Shown piece after piece: positions 1 to 9,363 of a stretch of 47,807 bases of DNA. The stretch spans positions 68,965-116,771 of the forward strand of contig BFEA01000349.1 of assembly GCA_003427395.1 (NCBI GenBank), read 5' to 3'. Source of the stretch: Chara braunii (Eukaryota > Streptophyta > Charophyceae > Charales > Characeae). The notes under the pieces were generated by a model that worked only from the letters and a program-made list of their open reading frames with translations, was not told where the DNA came from and searched no databases. Each line of letters opens with the position of its first letter. The stretch's first letter is position 1. The position numbers and the translations under genes are program-made.

Positions 1-58
<58 letters not shown>
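1..58. repeat. (GT)n/(AG)n microsatellite
   Basis: Five GT units are followed directly by 24 uninterrupted AG units. The apparent reading frame through it (Arg-Glu repeats) is a by-product of the dinucleotide. Confidence 0.97.
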
Positions 59-62
<4 letters not shown>

Positions 63-1879
63 AGAGCACCACATAAGCTTTCACGTGCCATTTTGTCTTG
101 CTTTCTCTTTTGTGTTTCTTTTACTTCTTGCGGTGAAAGTCCTATGAAACTGTCTGGCACAGTCGTGCTTTTTCTGTGGAGCTGTGTATAGTAGAGAACA
201 CGAGTACACACACACACATGTGTGCTCTCAATAGATCATCCCTTCCCACTCATTAATACTTGAGGCACTTGTGCATGTGTGAAGGGATGGATGTTTATTC
301 AAACATTCGCACATTGGAGCGGCTACCGCCAGAAAATTGTGCACATGTGCCTGCCCAATTTTGAAGAAACAGGTGTAACTATGGCCACGTGAACAACCGA
401 GTCGCGATTTTCAATTGAAGCAGTCTGTAGTGGCTGAGTGGAGTCTTAAATGCGGTCTGGCTGCCAGCGGGGTTGGTTAAAAGCCATGTCAGGTGTGGCT
501 GAGACATAATTGCTGTAGCCCAGGCATGAGGGGCCAGAAAAGGCCTGAATCTGGCACAAGTCGTGGCGAGGTTCAGTCAATGCTACTGGTTGGCCCTCTT
601 GGCCTCTTTTCCAGAGCCTTCTAGGCCCTGGCCCTCTTCCCTTGAGGCAGGAAAATTTTCAGCCTTTCCGTTTATCAGTTCGAATGGCTGAAAAGTTTCC
701 TGCGGGCAAGTGAAGTGCCTGGAGGACATGGCCACTGACACAAATCTGCCAAAACCTCAACTAGTCGAAACGAAAAGAGAATGAGTGCATCTTCCACAGA
801 AATTGGTGAGGTGCATCCATTGCTATTCATAGTAATGCATCTTGCCATTCTCTGAGGGCGGATGCAGTCCTGCATTTTCTGTTTCGACAATGGTGTGGCG
901 AGGCCCTAAGACTGCATTTCAAACCAGCTAGAGATAACCCGTTGGCCCTCCAAGCCAGCGTTGGCAGGACCTTGGCCAATATTGTCGGTTGCTATGCAGC
1001 AATTGTGTTGGCCATTAGACACCGCTAATGTGGGGTTGGAGGGGGGTTGGAGGGGGGTAGGGGGAGGTGCGAGTGACTGGCCAAAGATGCTTGGCACTAG
1101 CATCATTGGTTCCCCCTATTGGCACTGCCTGATCACCCCTCATCATCGTGATGATAGGCTGATACAAGCCCTGCTCTCGCACCACGGCTGTGGTGCCAAC
1201 CCACCCCGTGGGCCAGGGAGAGTTCCAGGTTTGGTTGGTGTTCCCCTGTACTATACATAGAGTAGCGAGGGGATGAGCTCTATGAGGAAAATATATACAC
1301 ATTCGACATGAGAGACGAAAGGACGACAAGAAAACCCTCCGAACGGAGGTGGCGCTGTATGAAAGACGTCGATAAGCACACATTCTGGCAGTACGACGCG
1401 ACCGGTCTCAACCAGTAGCCAGTCTGGCGTCTTCAGGGGTCAACCTGGCGAGGAATGATGAGAAAAATATAACTCTATCTACTTATATGAATTTCACTGC
1501 CAGTAAAGAGTCCGAAGAAGAAAAAATAGGACATATATGGGGCTCAAGGCCGTACATCTCACCTCCGGCAGGTACCAGTGACAAACAAAAAATCGCCTTA
1601 GTACCACCTGCGCGGTGGTTTGTCACAATTAAAGCCCCAACAAATAATCCGAGAAAATTGTCTGCATTATTCTATTCAATTCTATCTTCTAACCCCATAC
1701 TGTCTAGATCAATAGGTCAAACATTGTACCCAGTCATGCCATTTATTATTCAACCTCCTCGAAACAATTCTCAATATTTTGTCAAAATTTTAATCTGGAA
1801 ACCCTCTCAAGCCTAACTGTAGCTTCAGGGTAAACAGAAAACACATATTTGCACCCGGCATACAATTCAAGTCTTTCAA
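59..1879. other. No recognisable gene; anonymous sequence
   Basis: I find no family match, no long credible frame and no structured RNA here. There is a short G-rich stretch near 1030-1065 in which GGTTGGAGGGG is repeated. Reading frames of 60-120 codons occur on both strands but overlap one another and have no recognisable domain. Confidence 0.5.
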
Positions 1880-2367
1880 TCAGTGTAAAAAGCCACTTAG
1901 AACTGCCATCTTTTCCTGTTTCGATAAATATGGTGCATAATCTTGCAAATTCTGGAACATAATTCCTTTGCTCAAGATCATTCTCTCATTCTTATGAGTA
2001 GTCGTGCAAAGAACCCGAGCGAGGTTATGAAACACTATCGAAACACGCCCTATATTATCCCACTTCTCATATTCATTTGTCTTCTCTAACACGAGATCAG
2101 TATACCACCGACTAAAACGTCGAATCCTATTGCGGCACACTGCTCCTCGAAACATCCCGATATCGGATCGAAGGTGGTAAAAATTGAGACATCGTTTGCT
2201 AATCTCATACCATGAAAGAGGCTTCTAGACATCCCCAAGCTTCCAAGGAAGCAGGATTCGTACAAGGCACACAAAAGACACGCAAGTGCTGGACTGGATG
2301 GTTTCCCCATTGGGATGCCTACCGTTTGTCTCAGAACCTTCCCCGTGGGCAATACATACGTATTTTC
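1880..2367 (-). pseudogene. Reverse transcriptase fragment, frameshifted
   Basis: Read on the minus strand, positions 2367 to 2086 encode a peptide with RQTVGIPMGKPSSPALA, the IPMG block of reverse transcriptases followed by the helix leading to the active site. About 30 residues later HGMRLANDVSIF sits where the Y/F-A-D-D active site is expected; the first catalytic aspartate appears as asparagine. The reading then continues in another frame (2155 to 1880, with RNRIRRFSRWYTD and a following basic/aromatic stretch), so at least one frameshift separates palm and thumb-like parts. The fragment has a stop just upstream (2368-2370) and no endonuclease, RNase H or integrase beside it. The IPMG context resembles Penelope-like or related non-LTR enzymes, but the class is uncertain. 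It is a dead relic. Confidence 0.6.
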
Positions 2368-2615
2368 CTAGGCAAAAACAACCAAACCCAACAGTTTAAC
2401 AAATTTCGGACAACACCACCCGTTCGGAATCTCTTTCCTTTTCGTCATAACCGCACCTTTCCCTCTACGTTTGCAAACAACCTCGAAAAAAACTTTCTTT
2501 TGGTCTTGGGTTGATCTTTCCATGTTCTAACAAAAGCCATTGGTCCTCGGTCCACTACTTAGTGTGCTCACCATATGTGCAAGAGACATAAGATATTGGG
2601 TTGATCTTTCCATGT

Positions 2616-2708
2616 TCTAGCGCAAGATTCATTCTTAGTTTTGCTCAACGGCACCTGAGTTCGCAAAAAATGGAAGTAGTGCAAACTGAGAACGAATCTT
2701 GCGCTAGA
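2616..2708. repeat. 93-bp foldback with 29-bp arms
   Basis: The left arm starts TCTAGCGCAAGATTC (2616) and the right arm ends GAATCTTGCGCTAGA (2708); the arms pair over about 29 bp with two or three mismatches. Confidence 0.85.
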
Positions 2709-2787
2709 GCATCAAAAGATACACTCCAATATTTTTCTCATTTTGCGCTACTTCCATTTTACTCAACGGCACCCGAGTTTGCATGTT

Positions 2788-2789
<2 letters not shown>

Positions 2790-2877
<88 letters not shown>
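2790..2877. repeat. (CT)n microsatellite, about 44 units
   Basis: Uninterrupted CT dinucleotides, followed by TG repeats at about 2885-2909. Confidence 0.98.
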
Positions 2878-2879
<2 letters not shown>

Positions 2880-2979
2880 CTCTATGTGTGTGTGTGTGTA
2901 TGTGTGTGAGAGCATGGTCGAATGAGCCAATTGCAGAGAGGGCGGTGTCCACGTGGTGGTCACAGCCAATGGTGTGGTG

Positions 2980-3091
2980 TGCCTACAGGGTTCGTGGTGT
3001 CTACAGGGGTATGTAGTGTCTATAGGGGTTTGTAGTCTACAAGGGTCTGTTGTGTTTACAGGGGTCGCTGGTGTCTTCAGGGGTCCGTGGT
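2980..3091. repeat. 19-bp minisatellite, about 6 units
   Basis: The unit GTGTCTACAGGGGTNNGTG repeats about six times with substitutions and one shorter unit. A related single copy lies near 3412-3445. Confidence 0.85.
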
Positions 3092-3107
3092 GTGTGTGTG
3101 TGTGTGT

Positions 3108-3149
<42 letters not shown>
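3090..3149. repeat. (TG)n(AG)n microsatellite
   Basis: About nine TG units followed by twenty AG units. It mirrors the CT run on the other side of the inverted-repeat element. Confidence 0.97.
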
Positions 3150-3153
<4 letters not shown>

Positions 3154-3235
3154 AAACAACGCAAGAGTCGTTGCCTAAAATGGAAGTATCGTAAAATGAG
3201 AAAAAATTGGGATGTATAAATTTTTGTGTTCTTGT

Positions 3236-3358
3236 GCAAGATTCATTCTCATTTTGCACTACATTCATTTTGCCAACTCATTTTGCACTACTTTCATTTT
3301 GCCAACTCATGAATCGTTGAGCAAAATGAAAGTAGCTCAACGTGAGAATGAATCTTGC
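3236..3358. repeat. Two-layer foldback
   Basis: The outer arms GCAAGATTCATTCTC (3236-3250) and GAGAATGAATCTTGC (3344-3358) are perfect. The inner arms CTACTTTCATTTTGC (3288-3302) and GCAAAATGAAAGTAG (3321-3335) are also perfect, with an 18-nt loop. A direct repeat of the ATTTTGCACTAC motif lies between them. Confidence 0.85.
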
Positions 3359-3371
3359 GCTAAAACATGGA

Positions 3372-3949
3372 AAGTTACACCCCAGTCATGCAAACATTTT
3401 TATTTAGTGATGTCTACAGTTGCCAGTGGTGCCCACAGGGGTGTCGATAGTAGTTTTTAGCCAATAACAAACTACGAGCATAATCTATCTACCATGGATT
3501 GTTTTTGTCGACTTTTGAAACTCCAGCCATGGCGAAGTCGTGGTGCACAATTGTTTCTGCCCTTTTCGAACTAAAATGTACCCATGAGCAATTTCCCCAG
3601 TAAAAACATTAAAAAGCATGATTGCTATGGTTATTATTTAAAAAACAATAACCACAAAATATTAATAAAAAAAGGTTGGGTTGGAACCAGACCTGCAACA
3701 TTTTCCTGCTCCAGGTCACCAACCGTGATTTTGTCGAAACGGACCTTTTATTTTTCTCGAATTCGAACAAAATCGAAACCCAGTTATTTGGTCCAAAAAA
3801 TATTGATAAATCTCCTGAGGGTCTGTTTGGACGTAGTTTAGGTCTAGGAACCCTAAGGATTTCAAATAGTGCCAAACTAGGCTACGAGTCGGGCCGCACG
3901 GGTCACCCTGTTTTCCTGGGGGGCCGACTGCGTAAGGACCAGGGAACGC

Positions 3950-3980
<31 letters not shown>

Positions 3981-4506
3981 AAAAACAACTAAACTATGTT
4001 ATGTAGAAAACGAAGTTAAACAACTTTTTTTTTCCTGTAGCAATTGTTTTTTCTTTATGTTTTATGTTGCCTATACAACCATCCATGTGTTCCTCCTTCA
4101 ATCATGCCGATTGAGGGAGGAAGATGAAGGAGGTGGTGGCAATTCAAATACTAGTTGGCGATGGAGGGAGCGAAAATGATAGTAGACGATAACGTGGTTG
4201 ATGATGATGGTAATGATGATAATGATGACAATGATGATGATAATGATGATGATTGGAAAACAATAAGATGGTGATGATAATCGTAGTATTGCTGGTTGAA
4301 TGGATGATGATAATAGACTGAAAAAAAAAAAAAAAAAAAAAAAAAAGAGCGAGAAGGATAATTATATGCGATAATGGTAGTAGCGGAACAAATTATGTTG
4401 TGTTTAAGGAGCCTAGAGTGTGAACCTTCACACTCTGGTGGCGGAGGGGGGACTGAGCAACAACAAGCATGTATTGGCGGAGGGCCTGAACCTAATACTA
4501 TTGTTA
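3372..4506. other. Low-complexity tract, no gene
   Basis: It contains a C22 run followed by A15 (3949-3985), an interrupted GAT/ATG-rich stretch (about 4199-4260) and an A26 run (4321-4346). A 167-codon plus-strand frame crosses the C and A homopolymers and is not credible as a gene. Confidence 0.6.
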
Positions 4507-4536
4507 GAGCAAACACCCTTAGAAGGGTATTTGCTC
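4507..4536. repeat. Near-perfect hairpin, 5'-terminal type
   Basis: GAGCAAACACCCTT (4507-4520) pairs with AAGGGTATTTGCTC (4523-4536) in 13 of 14 positions around a 2-nt loop. The same hairpin with other stem bases lies at the start of the 5.2-kb element (9340) and at 27830 and 33097, and a decayed half lies at 40421. It may mark a truncated 5' end of the same or a related family. Confidence 0.75.
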
Positions 4537-4658
4537 GGATTTACGCAGGTCGCACAAAGTGCGCCTATGACACGAGATGACACAATGTCTCATCTTTTTG
4601 CATGACCCTCGCTCGAGTCGTAGGGCTCGACATGGTTTGGGTAAGTAGAGTTGGGTTA

Positions 4659-4993
4659 GGGCCTCGTTCCACACCACTCGAAACTCTAGGGTTTCTTGCC
4701 TAACACCGTTCCATGGTGCCATTCAGTTCCACTAATTAGTGTTTTCCATGTGTAGCCTGTATCCATTGTGCAAAGACAGGTTTAATCAAAATTTGTTTTT
4801 CTGGAGTACCAAAAGCTTGCATTACATCGTTATGGACATATAATCCTAAAGTGTGAAATCCTAAGAATAAACTTAGGTTTTCAGGTTTAGCAAACGGGCG
4901 GGAAAAGCTCAAGGGCGGCTCAAGTGCGACCCAGGTCCTCCCGCTCATTTCCAGGGTGTTGTAAGTGAAGTGAAGTGGTGTGGAACGAGACCC
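4659..4993. mobile_element. Tourist-like MITE (PIF/Harbinger type), 335 bp
   Basis: The terminal inverted repeats are GGGCCTCGTTCCACACCACT (4659-4678) and its reverse complement with one mismatch (4974-4993). They are bordered on both sides by TTA (4656-4658 and 4994-4996), the 3-bp target typical of PIF/Harbinger. Ends of the GGGCCTYGTT type are characteristic of plant Tourist MITEs. There is no transposase; the interior is non-coding, so mobilisation would need an enzyme supplied elsewhere. The nearly matching ends suggest moderate age. Confidence 0.85.
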
Positions 4994-4996
4994 TTA

Positions 4997-5755
4997 GAGT
5001 GTGTGTATGGACACCCAATATTGCAATGTATGAGAGATGAACGAGTTGACGCCGACCTTTTCAGTCGGCGGAAAATCAACGATTTCGCGGGGGGGGTATG
5101 AGGTTATTGTGCCTTTGAGTCTTTTTTTTTTTTTTTTTTGCCTTCTTTCTATTTTATCTTCTTGTTTAATTTTGTTGTCCACATTTTGGTCATTTTCTTG
5201 TTATTATATTTTATTCGCCTTGAGGTCGACCGGACTTAATAGCGGAACCGTTGTCGGTGGTATGGTCGATCGTCAGTGCCAAATAAAAGGACAAGTGCAA
5301 TCGCGCGCTGAAAGCGTGAACTTTTAGAGAAATGTAGGGCCATATTAAAGGTGGGCAGCCTTATTCGAGGTTGGCGGTGTGCTGCATAGCCAAGGCGTAG
5401 CCTTAGTATAAGTCCGATGAGGTAAGATTGGGAAAGATCCTACATGCGAGAGGAAGGCATTTTTAAGCTCACTACGAAGGACCTTGGTGCAAATGGCAGA
5501 CCATGTGTGCGCATAAACAGTGGTTGAAACTATAGTGGATGGTGTGGCTGATGGCCAAGGTGTGGCTTGCGGGCCTCGTGCATCCGATGTCGAATGCTGA
5601 CGATCGTAGGTTTCGTGAATATGCCAAGGCGTAGCATTGGCGCCAGGTAGGCTTGGGCTGGGCCAGAACACAATATTGTATTCCGCACTTATTTATATTG
5701 CAGTCTAGTGTATCTCTATTGGTAACTTGTGGGGATTTTATGCAGCAGTTCGTGG
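4997..5755. other. No gene; anonymous sequence
   Basis: There is a T18 run at 5122-5139. The motif GCCAAGGYGTRGC occurs three times (about 5388, 5556 and 5621). I recognise no protein family or RNA. Confidence 0.5.
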
Positions 5756-5960
5756 TGTCGAGCGCATCAGCCCCTGCCTTTTCTCGCGAAAAGCGGGAGT
5801 CCTCCTGGTCGTGTCACGCAGAAGTTTAAATAAAATCAAAATCAAGAGACAACTTGGGGACGATGCATAATTAACACCGCGAACCGCCAAGATGGGCGTG
5901 GTCACATCGTCCCTTCTCCGCTCTAGCCGAGTGCGCCAGCTGTATATGATCTTACCTCGA
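5756..5960 (-). repeat. 3'-terminal domain of the TGTC...GACA family, truncated
   Basis: On the plus strand it starts TGTCGAGCGCATC and matches the first 200 bases of the copy at 7134, so the element itself reads on the minus strand. The long stem is present as GGGACGAT (5857-5864) pairing with ATCGTCCC (5906-5913), where other copies have GGGACGAC/GTCGTCCC. After about 5960 similarity to the other copies stops. Confidence 0.75.
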
Positions 5961-6086
5961 CGGACTCGACGGAGTAGTAGGAAAGCCCGATATTATTTAT
6001 ATGCTAACAAGTGATGGACCTCACGAGTCATTTCGGCTCCTTACCTTTATGCCTTATCGCTTGTAGGTTAATCTTTTCGCAGCGAG

Positions 6087-6284
6087 ATGGCGGAAGGTAG
6101 CAGGCTGAATGGCGGTCCTTGGGACAAATTTGAGAAGTTGATTGAAACACTCGGAGAGAAGATCGAACGGGTGTCAACTGCTCCAAAGATCGGTATTCCA
6201 ATTTTTGATGGAAATAATGTTGTGAAATTTCTTTTATCGTTTAAGCAATTGACTGCTGATTTTTTTTATGTATGGGAAGCATAG
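6087..6284 (+). pseudogene. Possible gag N-terminal fragment
   Basis: An ATG at 6087 opens a 65-codon frame. Residues 12-30 are charged and helix-forming, and residues 35-57 (PKIGIPIFDGNNVVKFLLSF) resemble the start of LTR-retrotransposon gag capsid domains, where an F-(D/S)-G motif precedes a helix. The frame ends at a TAG; no capsid remainder, zinc knuckle, protease or RT follows. The nearby terminal repeats at 5756 and 7134 belong to a family read on the opposite strand, so its relation to them is unclear. Assignment rests on motif resemblance alone. Confidence 0.35.
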
Positions 6285-7133
6285 TCGTGGCCATTCTTCC
6301 CTGAATTGAGGTACTGGAAGGACCAATTGAAGGTCCAGGTCCATAGGGACTAAGTTAACCTCAAATTTTGAAAAAGAGGCTACTTTGGATCATTGCTCCA
6401 AAGCCTGGTGAGGCTACTTGAAACCATCATCATGGTATGCATCGGCATACATAGAGCTCGATGTATATATGCATGAGGTCAACTAGATATGAAAAAAAAT
6501 GAAACTTATGGATATCCATACTACAACAACTTGAGCTCCAAAATTTCAGCAGATGAAGCAAAAGGTGACAAATGACAATCACAAAGCGATTTTCGGACTT
6601 AACAGCAAGAGCTGCAATGGAGAAAGAAAAACATAAACCCATAACTAAAGCAACGCAGTTTTCTCTCCTCCATGACTATATCAAGAGAGGCTAGCGAAGA
6701 TAGTGACAGACTGAAGCGGTGGCCTAGTATGAGGTCAGGGGTATACAATGGTCCTTGAAGGAGCTTTGAGGCAGCGATGAAGCAGTTGAAGGAGTGTTGG
6801 AGGTCTGCTGGAAAAGGCTTGGAAAAGCAAGTTGGAGGAGGTCTGCAAGTTGGAGGACAAGTTGGAGAAGATCTGCAAGTTGGAGAACAACCTGGAGGAG
6901 TTTGAGAGTTGATAGGAGGTGATGTTGCTCTAGGTGGAGCCAGAGCCTTGAGCAAGTTTGCAGCAGTGTGGCAGGTCGCATCTCCGTTTTAGTGGGGTTG
7001 TGCCGAGAAAGTGTCGTCGCGTCGACACTGTGTTTTTTCAGTGGGATTGTGTCATCGGAGGGTTGGCTTGACGACAGTGGTTTATTTCAAGAGGGAGGTG
7101 TTGCTTGATTGGTGGCACGGCAACGATGCCACT
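6285..7133. other. Degenerate retroelement-like interior
   Basis: No intact gene. It includes the coiled-coil-like fragment at 6790-6912 and a purine-rich CAAGAGGGAGG (7088-7098), similar to a polypurine tract, about 35 bases before the terminal repeat at 7134. A defective LTR-type interior is one reading, but flanking repeats do not settle it. Confidence 0.35.
6790..6912 (+). pseudogene. Short coiled-coil-like reading frame with a 30-bp repeat
   Basis: Two tandem 30-bp units (about 6829-6888) translate to KLEEVCKLED and KLEKICKLEN, followed by NLEEFES and a stop. Leucine and isoleucine/valine alternate with charged residues as in a coiled coil. The frame is open for 40 codons after a stop and has no good start. 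It lies in a different frame from the gag-like piece at 6087. It could be a gag remnant or a chance result of a purine-rich tandem duplication. Confidence 0.3.
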
Positions 7134-8450
7134 TGTCGAGCGCATCGGCTCCCTCCTTTTCGCAAAGTGCAGGAGCCCTCCCGACCATGTCACGCATGAG
7201 TTAAATAAAGTCAAATTAAGAGAGAACTTAGGGACGACGCATAATTAACACCACGAACCGTTGAGACGGTTGTGGTCGCGTTGTCCCTTCCACGCTCTAG
7301 CTGGGTGTGTCAGTTGTACATCTTGCGGTCCCCTACGACCTGATAGGTTCCCTCGGGGCACAACTTGCTTCCCTAAGGGGTTGTCACCACCCTTAAGGGC
7401 GTATCCCTACCGAGTCACCGGCCCACGTCATAAAACTTTTAAAAAGGTGGGTCAGCCGAGGGCGTTTGCTCGCTCGCTGTAGTATAGGCACGCGCGGTTA
7501 AAACGCATATTGAACCCGGACGTCGTTCGTTCATTAGCGCTTTGATCTCCAAAGTACGAAGCGGACGTCGGTCGACTAGGACGGTCTCAACCAAGCGTGA
7601 AACCCTCAACTCAAAATCCTACTCCTTTTATACATCAGTCAAAAGAAAGTTATAACACCACTCATAATTTCATCAAAAGAAATCGATCGTAGTCGGCATA
7701 AATAAATATTGAATCTGAAATGACAACTAAAAGGATCAAAATCATCAGCAAATACATCCAATAACACGATATTAAAATAAAATCAGACCTTCCTAGAGCG
7801 AACTTCATAAAACAAATCATACAGCTGACAACAAGGAGTTGGCTTCCGACAATAACATTGATGTAGCCGACAAGGTAATCGGTTGCCTTAGTTTTGACTT
7901 GATGAGACGCGTTGCCAAAGTCATTTGTTTCAACCTATCATCGACCTAAGATTAGGCACGCACACACCCGTCTTTATATATGTCTAATATTTCGTCGATG
8001 ATAACCTGATTCTTGATCAGGTGCATTGCTTGAAGTGTTGCATACCTCTCCCTCTAGGAAGTGGTATGGGGTACTCCTCCTCCTCGCCCGAGCACAAAGC
8101 TCGGATCTCAGAAGTCAGACCGTCTCCATTGAATCGGCGAACTACCCCCCATAGAAGAGTCCATTCTGGACCGATAATAGGATCAGCTCCTAAGGCAAAA
8201 AAAAAACGCGCCAGATGCTTCCTTAAAAGAGAGAAAGTGTTCATCGCAAGAAGCTTTCAATTATTCTTATTCCTCCCGAGCCCAGAGTAACCTGGACGAA
8301 AAGAAATCAGAGGAGATAGAAAATGAGAATCATTTGGACAGGTATAGGCAGATAAAGGCCTTCGGGAAAGAAAGGGTCAATCCTTAGGAAAAGACTAAGT
8401 ACATTTGACCCTATCTGTTTTATTTCAGTCGAATCCGTTTTACGGTGCCC
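7134..8450 (-). mobile_element. Partial copy (3' end) of the long structured element
   Basis: On the minus strand this matches the last 1.3 kb of the copies at 9332-14576 and 40410-44920. It shows the segment corresponding to 43830-44200 (GGAAGCATCTG..., the TCTGAGATC block and the TGATCAAGAATC block), then the terminal domain ending at TGTCGAGC (7134 on plus). In the terminal domain CCCTAAGGGG (7371-7380) pairs with CCCTTAAGGG (7390-7399), GGGACGACGC (7231-7240) with GCGTTGTCCC (7278-7287), and GGCTCC (7147-7152) with GGAGCC (7172-7177). The 5' part of the element is missing; the copy is lost near the foldback at 8459. Confidence 0.75.
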
Positions 8451-8458
8451 ACATAATT

Positions 8459-8628
8459 AACCATTTTCAAAACGCAAGTCTTTTTTTTTCACTCAAAGAG
8501 GTGGTAGGTAGAACAATGCTTGCAAAGGAGGTTGATTGTGCCTACATGGGTTGATGAAAAAGATAGTATTTTTTCTACTTACCACTTGTTTGCGTGAAAA
8601 AAAAAGACTTGCGTTTTGAGGTATGGTT
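8459..8628. mobile_element. 170-bp foldback MITE-like element
   Basis: Arms starting CAAAACGCAAGTC (8468) and ending GACTTGCGTTTTG (8618) pair over about 46 bp, including nine matched T/A positions, and extend outward to AACCAT (8459) / ATGGTT (8628). The centre is about 60 bp and non-coding. I found no clear target duplication, so the superfamily is open. It sits at the junction of two fragments of the structured family. Confidence 0.75.
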
Positions 8629-8629
8629 G

Positions 8630-8753
8630 TTCGCGAGAGGTATGGCTGGTGCGCTCGGCCGGAGCGGCAACCCTCTACGACTAAAGTCCTGCCGAATCAT
8701 GCGTGACGCGACCGGGAAGGTCCCCTCTTATTGCAGAGACCGTGCGCTCAACA
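8630..8753 (+). repeat. Fragment of the 3'-terminal domain
   Basis: It matches the last part of the terminal domain (TGGTGCGCTCGGCCGGAGCGG, then GCGTGACGCGACCGGGAAGG) and ends GCGCTCAACA at 8753. The upstream part of the domain is missing, possibly because of the foldback insertion. Position and orientation resemble a truncated 5' LTR for the following sequence, but this is unproven. Confidence 0.6.
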
Positions 8754-8808
8754 CCGCACTTTGCGAAAGGTTGGGAGTCGATACGCTCGGCAATGGGATC
8801 AAGGTCAG

Positions 8809-8913
8809 GAACAAATGCAGCAGCAAACGAGAGGAATGTTGGAGGAAGTTAACCAGGTGTTGAAGGTCCCACATAACTATCCCTTTTGGTTTTGCCTTTC
8901 GTCCCAGTTGTAG
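8809..8913 (+). pseudogene. Possible gag-like fragment
   Basis: The frame reads EQMQQQTRGMLEEVNQVLK and then PHNYPFWF before a stop. A glutamine-rich helical start just after a terminal-repeat fragment resembles the start of retrotransposon gag. It is short and has no defining domain. Confidence 0.22.
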
Positions 8914-9138
8914 GTGCTACTGACCGTTGGGACCGAGAGACACCAGGTCCCACTTTCTTCTTCTTTTCTCTTTTTTTTGGGACCGATACCCCGTCGTTAC
9001 CTATAACCACGTGAGACCTGATCAACGGCTATAAGAGGCCGCAAGGTCCAATGGCTCAGGTTTTCTTGATGAGGCGAGTATTATCGGACTGGGCGAAGTT
9101 AATCGGACCTCTGGAACGAAGTGAACTAAGTTCACTCT

Positions 9139-9258
9139 GACATCAACACAGAGGACGAAGAAGAACCTAATGAGGAAGACCGGATAAGAAGTGCATATCT
9201 TGCCCGTTTTCTAGTGAAATCGAGCAAGGAACGAGACAATACTGGGGTATTTCGGTAA
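9139..9258 (+). pseudogene. Short acidic coding-like fragment
   Basis: A stop-free stretch encodes DINTEDEEEPNEEDRIRSAY and continues with a basic segment (LARFLVKSSKERDN) before TAA. The ordered acidic-then-basic composition looks more protein-like than its surroundings, but no family is recognised. Confidence 0.2.
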
Positions 9259-9339
9259 GGCGGATTCGATGGTCAGGTTAGAATTCACAATTAGTGGGCG
9301 GTTTCAACATTTTGTACATTATACGTTGCGCTGTCAGGA

Positions 9340-9363
9340 CAGAAACCCCTGTAAGGGTTTCTG
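9340..9363 (+). repeat. 5'-terminal hairpin of copy 1
   Basis: CAGAAACCC (9340-9348) pairs perfectly with GGGTTTCTG (9355-9363) around a 6-nt CTGTAA loop, 8 bases from the element start. Equivalent hairpins elsewhere have other, still matching, stems. Confidence 0.85.

Larger units (their letters stand above)
2616..3371. mobile_element. Nested inverted-repeat (foldback-type) element with internal microsatellites
   Basis: Left and right parts are inverted copies. The left block (about 2707-2800: TTTTTCTCATTTTGCGCTAC, then CTTCCATTTT, then the CT run) matches the reverse complement of the right block (about 3149-3222: the AG run, then AAAATGGAAG and a related ATTTTAC...GAGAAAAA stretch). Each flank ends in its own foldback: 2616-2708 with 29-bp arms, and 3236-3358 with 15-bp arms plus an inner pair of 15-bp arms. 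The middle contains a (CT)n run, a minisatellite and TG/AG runs. No coding sequence is seen. Non-autonomous foldback or MITE-like origin is an inference; flanking target duplications were not identified. Confidence 0.6.

Noticed and set aside
3676-4179. 167-codon frame
   Set aside because: It crosses C22 and A15 homopolymers, giving poly-Pro/poly-Lys, with no recognisable domain.
4680-4700. Telomere-like TTTAGGG/CCCTAAA repeats
   Set aside because: Only a single CTAGGGTTT occurs; there is no tandem run.
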